Positions 1 to 5,434 of a DNA stretch of 7,727 bases are shown here, piece by piece. How positions within the stretch are numbered: the first letter of the stretch is position 1; every line of letters begins with the position of its first letter. The notes below the pieces were generated by a model. The model did not search any database. It was not told the DNA's origin and was given only the letters and a program-made list of their open reading frames with translations. The stretch comes from Parcubacteria group bacterium (lineage in GTDB: Bacteria; Patescibacteriota; Minisyncoccia; JACPCQ01): the NCBI GenBank assembly GCA_016179715.1, contig JACPCQ010000061.1, positions 1 through 7,727 on the forward strand, in the 5' to 3' direction. The position numbers and the translations under genes were made by a program.

Positions 1-1
1 A

Positions 2-1537
2 GTATATACTACGATATGTGCTATTTTTCTCGCTGTGTTTTTTGCGGCGGGATTTTTTGTTGTGTCGGCACAAGAGACACAAGATTCCGCGGCATCTCCC
101 GTTGTGGAAGTCGCAAACGTAGAGGCAGGGGCGGGTTCCGTGACGGCTGATGTGCGCGTGTCTCTTCCCGAATCTGCAACAACACCGCTCCAATCCGTTC
201 TGCTCTCCTGGCGGCTTGTTGAGCCTGCGTACGTTGCGCCGGATGGCGCGGTCAGTCCGGAGGTGCTCTATGCCGCGGGGAAGTTAACCGATAAAAATGG
301 AAAGGCCTTGTTTAGCATCCTTCCCGGAGAGACGCTGGAGCGGAAGATTACCGCGGAGTTTTCGGAAGAGACGCGAAGCGTAGACCATGTGCTCGCGGTT
401 TCGCTCTTCGCGCCGTTTGCAGGACGTATGGTCGCATCCGTCGCTACAGACGTGCGACTATCCGGAGGGGGGAACCTTTTTTCACTTGACCCGTATTTGT
501 GTACGCTTCGTATCGGCCCCGCTCCAATATTTTCTACCCCTATCTTTAAGGCCGGTGAACAACCGCGGCTGGTATGTCAAATCGGAAGCCCGTTTGCGAA
601 AGCGCGGACGGCCGTACCAACTTTTCTTATTGCCGAGCGCTCGCTGTACCAAAAAGACACGGAAATCATTGAGCGTAGGGGAAATGCAATTTCACTGACG
701 CCTTTTGAAACGAAAATCGCTGATATAGAGATTCCGTTTGCGCCGGAAAAACCACAGCTTTATGAAGCGGTATTTTTCCTGCAAGACGCCGAAGGAAAGC
801 AGGCGTCCCCGAAGCGTCTTTTCCGCTGGGTAGTGCAGGGGGCGAGCGCCGCGATAGAGCGCGCAAGTTTTGATAAGGACGGCTATGCAAAGGGGGAGAC
901 CGCAACGCTCGCGCTTGAGTTTTCCCAGTCGGCAGACGTGCTTGTGGCGCGGGCAACAAACGAGGCATTGCGGGAATCGGCACCCGAGCGCTGGCGCGGC
1001 ACGCCGTTACAAAATCCGCGTGTCGTGGTTGAGGTGCGAAGCGGCAGGCGCATGTGCGGGAGTGCCGAAGAACAGTTGCCGCCGCTTGCGAGCAGTCAGT
1101 TTTCCGGCAAGCTCGAAATTCCGATAACGCGTAACTGTGTCAATCCTGTCGCAGAGATTCGCATTTATGAGGGTGACCAAGAACTTACGGCGGCAACGTA
1201 TCGCACGCGCTCTCTTTCCACAACGGCGGAACGATTGAGCTCACGCCTTTGGTGGTATGTGCTGGGCGCCGTGCTTTTGTTGGCGGTTGCGGGAGGCGGG
1301 GTGTTTTTAAAAAAGAAGCAGGAACATCCGGAAAATGGGGGTGATGATATTGGTGATACGCAAAGTGATGACGATGGTTCTCTTCCGCGCGTGCCGTCGC
1401 CGCAGGACGTTTCCGCACAGAAGAACAGTCCCGGGGAAGAAGACCTGCGGTTCATTTATCCCGCCAAAGATGAACAACAACATACTCACGACATTCATGC
1501 GCAGGAAAAAAATAATGACGGTACTGCACAAAAATAA
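2..1537 (+). CDS. Type I membrane protein with beta-rich extracytoplasmic region (5' end outside window)
   Basis: I do not recognise a named family. The frame is open from base 2. A GTG at 35 could start it, but the eleven codons before it are hydrophobic and continue the same signal-peptide core, so the real start is probably upstream of the window. Numbering from that GTG, a signal peptide ends near VVSA-QE (residues 10-14). Residues 15-400 are an extracytoplasmic region with alternating beta-type sequence and only four cysteines (156, 181, 341, 368), spaced as two likely disulfide pairs. A single TM helix follows at about 406-425 (starts WWYVLGAVLLL), then KKK as a stop-transfer signal, then a 75-residue Asp/Glu/His/Gln-rich, probably disordered tail inside the cell. 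The architecture is seen in the sequence; a role as a surface anchor or partner for the next gene is inference. Its last 23 bases overlap the downstream gene, which suggests one operon. Confidence 0.88.
   Translation, partial: VYTTICAIFLAVFFAAGFFVVSAQETQDSAASPVVEVANVEAGAGSVTADVRVSLPESATTPLQSVLLSWRLVEPAYVAPDGAVSPEVLYAAGKLTDKNGKALFSILPGETLERKITAEFSEETRSVDHVLAVSLFAPFAGRMVASVATDVRLSGGGNLFSLDPYLCTLRIGPAPIFSTPIFKAGEQPRLVCQIGSPFAKARTAVPTFLIAERSLYQKDTEIIERRGNAISLTPFETKIADIEIPFAPEKPQLYEAVFFLQDAEGKQASPKRLFRWVVQGASAAIERASFDKDGYAKGETATLALEFSQSADVLVARATNEALRESAPERWRGTPLQNPRVVVEVRSGRRMCGSAEEQLPPLASSQFSGKLEIPITRNCVNPVAEIRIYEGDQELTAATYRTRSLSTTAERLSSRLWWYVLGAVLLLAVAGGGVFLKKKQEHPENGGDDIGDTQSDDDGSLPRVPSPQDVSAQKNSPGEEDLRFIYPAKDEQQHTHDIHAQEKNNDGTAQK
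1503..1506 (+). promoter_or_regulatory. Shine-Dalgarno AGGA for the large Ig-like surface protein
   Basis: AGGA followed by an A-rich spacer lies 8 bases before ATG 1515, inside the last codons of the upstream gene. It favours ATG 1515 over ATG 1539, which sits one base after the upstream stop and has no comparable site. It also disfavours ATG 1335, which would overlap the previous gene by 200 bases. Confidence 0.6.
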
Positions 1538-4500
1538 TATGCGTCGGAAATCTTTTACTTCACTTTCTCTGGTGCTCGGTGGTTTTATCCTCTTTGCGGT
1601 TTTGTTTTGGGCATTTCCGCACATAACACGGGCGGAAGGAGCAATGAATCGGGATGAAGCGGTCGCGTTTTATACGAACTTACTGCAAGATGCCCGAATC
1701 GCCGCATACGGCTCTGTGGGTCGCGCAACAATTCAAGCGGCGCTAACCGCCGCACGAAGTGGAAATGTGAGCGCATACGATGAACATGCGGAAGAAGACC
1801 GGCCTTCTATCACGCCTCCCGTGGAAACAGCCTCCGCTCCTTCTGCCGCCCCCGCTACTCCTGTGCCGATTGCTGTTCCGCAGCCGACATTAAATGTTGA
1901 AGTGACGGGTGCAACTCCTGCCGCGGTAGGAACGGGGACATGGAATACGCAGTCGGGACAGCAAACCTCGGTACACATTCGGGCAACGCAGAGCGACCGA
2001 ATTTCTTATGATGTCGGATGTGCCAACGGAGTAAATGTCTTTGTGCGAGTTGCCGGAGAAGAAGAGAGACGGTGTCCCGGAGAGCAAACAATACGCGCGG
2101 CAGATGCGCAGATGACAATACAGACCGAATATGTCTGTCATGACTGTGCCGCTCGCAGCGTGCTTATTTCGTTTTCCGCGCAAAACAGCGCCTATCGGGT
2201 GAATCGGAGCATCGTACTCTCCGTATCTCCGCAAGCTCCGCCGCCGCCTCCTCCTCCACCCACCCCTGTTGCGCCGACCGCACGGCTTGATTCAAACAGT
2301 ATTGCAATGGATGATAACGCGAGTTTTTCATGGACGCGAGCGGAAAACGCGGATACCTGCACGCTTTTTGTTAATGGTGTGCGGAATGGCGCAGTAAGTT
2401 GCGGCGGCAGTGCGGAACCGGTAGTTTTTTCCGGAGCCGATTTGAGTGGTGGCATGCCCGGGAGTTTCTCCGCGTACATACAAACATGTAACAGGGCAGG
2501 TAACTGTGCCTCCTCTAACACCGTTTCGCTTACCGTACGCGCACCGGTGGCAAGGCCGCGCCGTGCGCCGACCGTTTCCGTGAACCCGAGAGAAATTACT
2601 CCGGAGCAAACTGCGGTATTTACCTGGACGGCGGCAGCGGAAGACGTGACGGAGTGCTTCCTTGCCGTCAATAATCTATATAACCCATTAGCCTCTTGTG
2701 CAGGCGGCCGGCAGGAGTTCACGGGCAGGCGTCTTGCAGAATTGCTTCATGTTGCAGCTAACCTTGACCAGTCAATTCCTGTTCTCGCGCGCATAAATAT
2801 ATGCAACAGCGCAGGGTGCACGCAATCAAATCTTGCAGAACTTCTTATACGACCGGCACAACAAGCAGTAGATGTGGAAATGCCTCCCTTGGTGTTGCCC
2901 GCGCCTCCTGCGGTGTCAGAAGCGCCGATTGGCCAGGCATCATTCGGCCCGGATGTGATTACGCCGAACACCTTGACAACTATCGCGACGCTTACTTGGC
3001 AGCCGGAAGCAGGCGTTGTGGTGAGCGCGTATTACGACTGTATGGACGGCGTGGACAGCGCGCATCTCACGATGAACGATGCGTATCTCTACATGGCTAG
3101 CGCGCCATATTATTATATAGACTCCGACGGCGAGCGGCAGCCTAACGCAATTCCTTGCGGGGAAAATAACGCGGTGAGTTTAAATAATGAAAACTTTTTT
3201 ACAGATGGCAGATGGCAAGTGAATCTCATTGGAGCAAATGAGAGCGGCGCTGATAAACGGACAACCATACATGTTTTGTTTCGGCGCGGGAGCAATGTCG
3301 CACGGCACCAGTTTTCGCTTCTGATACGCCCCGCTCCGTCTGCGGCGGAGCGCGCGCGTCAGACGACCCTTGCCGTTTCGGTGGACGAGTCAAGCCCTGC
3401 ATTGCGGGAAGAGCCTGCGGGAACTCGGGATGTTGAACTGTTGCGCCTGCGAGTTTCGGGAACCGCCTCACCGATTGCGTTGCGCCAAATTGCGCTTCGC
3501 GCAAGCGAGGACAGTAACCTTGACGCGCTTGTAGGGCGTCGAGTGACGATATGGCACTCAGGAAATCAAATTGGCACTGCAGAGTTTGCCCAAGGAGAGA
3601 TTACTGCGATGGCGACGATTTCAGATATTGAAATTCCGCAAGACGGATTCGTGATTTTGGCGGTAAGAGGCAGCATATTGTCTATTGCCAGTGATAATCA
3701 GGAAATCGTTGGCGCATCTGTCAGCATTAACTATGACGGCGCGCGCGTTGGGACGGAGGGAACCCGCGGTTCTGATTCAAGAGGAGGGGAAATTTCCGCT
3801 TCAAGCCCAACAACCAACGCTCCGGGCGTGCTTGTGCGTATACCAACGCCCGAGGAGCGTGCGGCGGCGCTTGAGGGAAGCACGGTGATATTACAACAGC
3901 AGGCTGCAGAAGGAGTAAGCACCATTGGCGGTATAAACTTCCGGCTAAGCGCGCCGCAATTGTGGTCGCGTAACACTATTTCTTGTACAGCGGGAGAATC
4001 GTGTATTGTGAGAATGCACATAAGACTGACCAAGATTTCTGCGGTGCTCGGAGGGGATATGGTGGATACTTCTGCAAAGCGCCCATTTTTGCATATGTTT
4101 ATGAATGGCGTTTCTATACAGGCGCCGATTGACCTCTCGTCGTTTCGTGACACCGACACCCTTCTTTCGCTTACCTTGTTTTTGCCGCAGGGGGAGGAAT
4201 CGGGGGCGCATAGAGTTGACATTGCGGTACTGCCGTTTGGCGAGCGGCTTGATATTGCCGACATTTCTATTATAGGCCAGCAGTTTACCGGAGCGTCGGC
4301 CATACTTAGCATCAGCGTTGCGGGAGAGGCAGTGGAACTGCCGAGCGGGGATGCGCAGAATATTGTAAAGCTCGCGCGCCAGGCCTCAACGATTGCGGTT
4401 ACACCGCGGGAATTTACGATTATTACCGACCCGACGCTTCCGTTTGATGTGTTTGGGGAAGGAATTGGCGCGCCGACGGTAACAACATCGTTAGGAGTGG

Positions 4501-5000
4501 AGATGCGCACATTTACCGTTGCCCTCGCGCCGGGTGAGCGGGGTACAACAACGTTACGCTGGAGCGCGGCTGTGGGAGGAAATTGCCGTCTTTATTCCAG
4601 CGATAATTTTGACCTGCGTGGCCTTCCGCTTGCCGGAACGCGCGGACTGATATTTACCGGCAGCCCCGTATCCAGACTCGTAACCTATACCTTACAGTGC
4701 GGAAATCAGTCCGAAGTGCGCGCGCGTTCTTTGGTTTTGCGTATTGAACCGCCGCGGCAACAACCAAATGCGGCTCCTGTAGCAACCACGACATCCGGCG
4801 CGCCCTTCCCCGAAGGCGTACCTCCTCCACCACCGCCGTTTCCGTTTTGTAATCCCGAAATAACAGACCGCTGTGTACCCGCGGGCGTGCCGACAACAAC
4901 GCCGGAATTACTGCCCGGGACGACGGCAGGAACCGGAACAAGCACTGGCCGCGCAACTTCTTCAAGAAGACCTCATCATTATTCCTCGCAAAGACTATGA
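1515..5000 (+). CDS. Large exported multidomain Ig-like surface protein
   Basis: This is a 1161-residue exported protein with no recognised enzyme motif, probably a surface or adhesin-like protein. The order is: basic N-terminus (MTVLHKNNMRRKS); hydrophobic segment about 16-40 ending TRA-EG, a signal peptide or N-terminal anchor; a Pro/Ala linker; a first cysteine-containing beta domain (about 115-240, with CHDC); a run of eight prolines (242-249); Ig-like module A (254-344); Ig-like module B (352-447); a longer beta domain (about 470-608); a domain at about 617-760 resembling, from memory, a beta module repeated in Parcubacterial surface proteins; an unassigned beta domain (about 775-955, with CTAGESC); a final Ig-like module (about 956-1080, W..NC...YTLQC); and a Pro/Thr/Gly tail. 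There is no LPXTG motif or C-terminal TM helix, so it is either held by the N-terminal segment or released. It overlaps the upstream membrane protein by 23 bases (probable translational coupling), and its 3' end overlaps the antitoxin frame. The last dozen residues (RRPHHYSSQRL) do not resemble the Thr/Gly-rich tail before them. Confidence 0.92.
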   Translation: MTVLHKNNMRRKSFTSLSLVLGGFILFAVLFWAFPHITRAEGAMNRDEAVAFYTNLLQDARIAAYGSVGRATIQAALTAARSGNVSAYDEHAEEDRPSITPPVETASAPSAAPATPVPIAVPQPTLNVEVTGATPAAVGTGTWNTQSGQQTSVHIRATQSDRISYDVGCANGVNVFVRVAGEEERRCPGEQTIRAADAQMTIQTEYVCHDCAARSVLISFSAQNSAYRVNRSIVLSVSPQAPPPPPPPPTPVAPTARLDSNSIAMDDNASFSWTRAENADTCTLFVNGVRNGAVSCGGSAEPVVFSGADLSGGMPGSFSAYIQTCNRAGNCASSNTVSLTVRAPVARPRRAPTVSVNPREITPEQTAVFTWTAAAEDVTECFLAVNNLYNPLASCAGGRQEFTGRRLAELLHVAANLDQSIPVLARINICNSAGCTQSNLAELLIRPAQQAVDVEMPPLVLPAPPAVSEAPIGQASFGPDVITPNTLTTIATLTWQPEAGVVVSAYYDCMDGVDSAHLTMNDAYLYMASAPYYYIDSDGERQPNAIPCGENNAVSLNNENFFTDGRWQVNLIGANESGADKRTTIHVLFRRGSNVARHQFSLLIRPAPSAAERARQTTLAVSVDESSPALREEPAGTRDVELLRLRVSGTASPIALRQIALRASEDSNLDALVGRRVTIWHSGNQIGTAEFAQGEITAMATISDIEIPQDGFVILAVRGSILSIASDNQEIVGASVSINYDGARVGTEGTRGSDSRGGEISASSPTTNAPGVLVRIPTPEERAAALEGSTVILQQQAAEGVSTIGGINFRLSAPQLWSRNTISCTAGESCIVRMHIRLTKISAVLGGDMVDTSAKRPFLHMFMNGVSIQAPIDLSSFRDTDTLLSLTLFLPQGEESGAHRVDIAVLPFGERLDIADISIIGQQFTGASAILSISVAGEAVELPSGDAQNIVKLARQASTIAVTPREFTIITDPTLPFDVFGEGIGAPTVTTSLGVEMRTFTVALAPGERGTTTLRWSAAVGGNCRLYSSDNFDLRGLPLAGTRGLIFTGSPVSRLVTYTLQCGNQSEVRARSLVLRIEPPRQQPNAAPVATTTSGAPFPEGVPPPPPPFPFCNPEITDRCVPAGVPTTTPELLPGTTAGTGTSTGRATSSRRPHHYSSQRL
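2274..2855 (+). repeat. Two tandem diverged Ig-like modules inside the large surface protein
   Basis: Protein residues 254-344 and 352-447 align by eye. Both start PT-x-x-(L/V), then F-(S/T)-W-T, then a cysteine (DTCTLFVN / TECFLAVN), then SCGG / SCAGG, then a closing CN-x-AG-x-C block followed by SN and a beta strand ending (V/I)RAP / IRPA. Each has four cysteines, implying two disulfides per module after export. The pattern fits Ig-like beta sandwiches in which a Trp packs against a disulfide. A weaker related module recurs near residues 956-1080. Confidence 0.7.
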
Positions 5001-5151
5001 GGAGTATTTGTCTTTGAAGAAACTTGTTCCAATGGCAAAGCCGACGCGAGCTGAAAAGAAAGCGATACAAGAAGGGAAGAAAGAAATACGACAGGGCAGT
5101 TACATTACATCACGCAAGTTACGACGTGTCTTGGAAGGTCAAAATCGCTAA
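4873..5151 (+). CDS. RelB/Phd-like antitoxin of a type II toxin-antitoxin pair (start uncertain)
   Basis: The likely role is to bind and neutralise the RelE-like toxin encoded just downstream and, with it, repress the operon. From GTG 4873, the recognisable part is residues 33-87: DLIIIPRKDYEEYL, then EKKAIQEGKKEIRQGSYIT, then a basic helix. This is the usual order of a short N-terminal strand/helix followed by a charged toxin-binding segment. The start is the odd part. GTG 4873 lies 128 bases inside the surface-protein gene and adds about 30 residues unlike an antitoxin. CTG 4945 would give a normal 68-residue protein but is a rare initiator. TTG 5008/5014 or ATG 5032 would delete the conserved IPRK block. 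The native start may have been lost when the module fused to the upstream gene. The stop overlaps the toxin by 26 bases. I am fairly confident of the family and unsure of the start. Confidence 0.72.
   Translation: MYPRACRQQRRNYCPGRRQEPEQALAAQLLQEDLIIIPRKDYEEYLSLKKLVPMAKPTRAEKKAIQEGKKEIRQGSYITSRKLRRVLEGQNR
4957..4969. repeat. Short perfect palindrome CTTCTT-C-AAGAAG at the antitoxin 5' end
   Basis: Six-base perfect arms surround a single C, and the symmetry stops at the next base. It lies exactly where the Thr/Gly tail of the surface protein gives way to antitoxin-like sequence, so it could be an operator half of the autoregulated toxin-antitoxin module. A palindrome this short also occurs by chance, and it lies in coding sequence in both frames. 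Confidence 0.25.
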
Positions 5152-5383
5152 AAGGGTGGTGAAAAACATGCGGCGTATATCGACAAAAGATGCACTGCAT
5201 CTTTTGTCTGTTATTGATACTTTTACGGAGAATCCATATCGGGGCGATGTTGAAAAACTTACAGGGGAGGAATATACGTGGAGACGCCGCGTCGGTGTGT
5301 ACCGGATTCTCTACAATATTTTACCAAGAGAACGAGCGGTGGAAGTATTTGATGTTTGCCGGAGAACGTCAAAAACATATTAG
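5126..5383 (+). CDS. RelE/ParE-superfamily toxin (probable ribosome-dependent mRNA interferase)
   Basis: This is an 85-residue basic protein of normal RelE length. From GTG 5126 it begins VSWKVKIAKRVVKNMRR, matching the first beta strand and helix of the family (W-K-V-x-I-x-K-x-V-x-K-N). It continues with ENPYRGDVEKLTGEEY (35-50), the core W52-RRRVGVYRILYN, and a C-terminal CRRTSKTY. RelE toxins cut mRNA in the ribosomal A site using basic residues in these blocks plus a C-terminal Tyr; candidates here are R53-R55, R60, R79/R80 and Y85, so the active site looks intact. GTG 5126 keeps the whole fold. ATG 5168 has a better GGTGG-type ribosome site but would remove strand 1 and half of helix 1. 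The reading frame is open back to ATG 5024, but that stretch is a shadow of the antitoxin. The 26-base overlap with the antitoxin suggests coupled translation. Activity as gyrase poison (ParE) rather than mRNA interferase cannot be excluded. Confidence 0.87.
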   Translation: MSWKVKIAKRVVKNMRRISTKDALHLLSVIDTFTENPYRGDVEKLTGEEYTWRRRVGVYRILYNILPRERAVEVFDVCRRTSKTY

Positions 5384-5434
5384 CAATTGACATAGAATGT
5401 TGATTAAGATTGGTGGTAACAGACATTTTCTCTC

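Noticed and set aside
1335..1514. N-terminal extension of the large surface protein to ATG 1335
   Set aside because: It overlaps the previous gene by about 200 bases, reads as a basic low-quality shadow, and would put about 75 residues before the signal peptide. ATG 1515 has a good ribosome site.
2238..2261. CCG/CCT run as a DNA microsatellite
   Set aside because: It encodes an eight-proline linker between domains with mixed codons (CCG, CCT, CCA, CCC), so selection on protein rather than repeat slippage explains it.
3731..4510. 259-codon open frame on the minus strand
   Set aside because: It lies wholly inside the large surface gene, which has a signal peptide and consistent domains. The minus-strand product is Ser/Pro/Ile-rich without recognisable motifs, as expected of an antisense shadow.
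5024..5125. N-terminal extension of the toxin to ATG 5024
   Set aside because: The extra 34 residues are the antitoxin gene read in another frame, and RelE proteins begin at the WKV strand, which GTG 5126 supplies.
5387..5410. Promoter for the protease: TTGACA at 5387-5392 with TAAGAT at 5405-5410
   Set aside because: The spacing is only 12 bases and nothing like a -10 box lies 16-18 bases downstream (TTGGTG there), so the perfect -35 match is not enough.
5384..5434. Terminator or small RNA in the only intergenic gap
   Set aside because: The 51 bases contain no GC-rich inverted repeat followed by a T-run.
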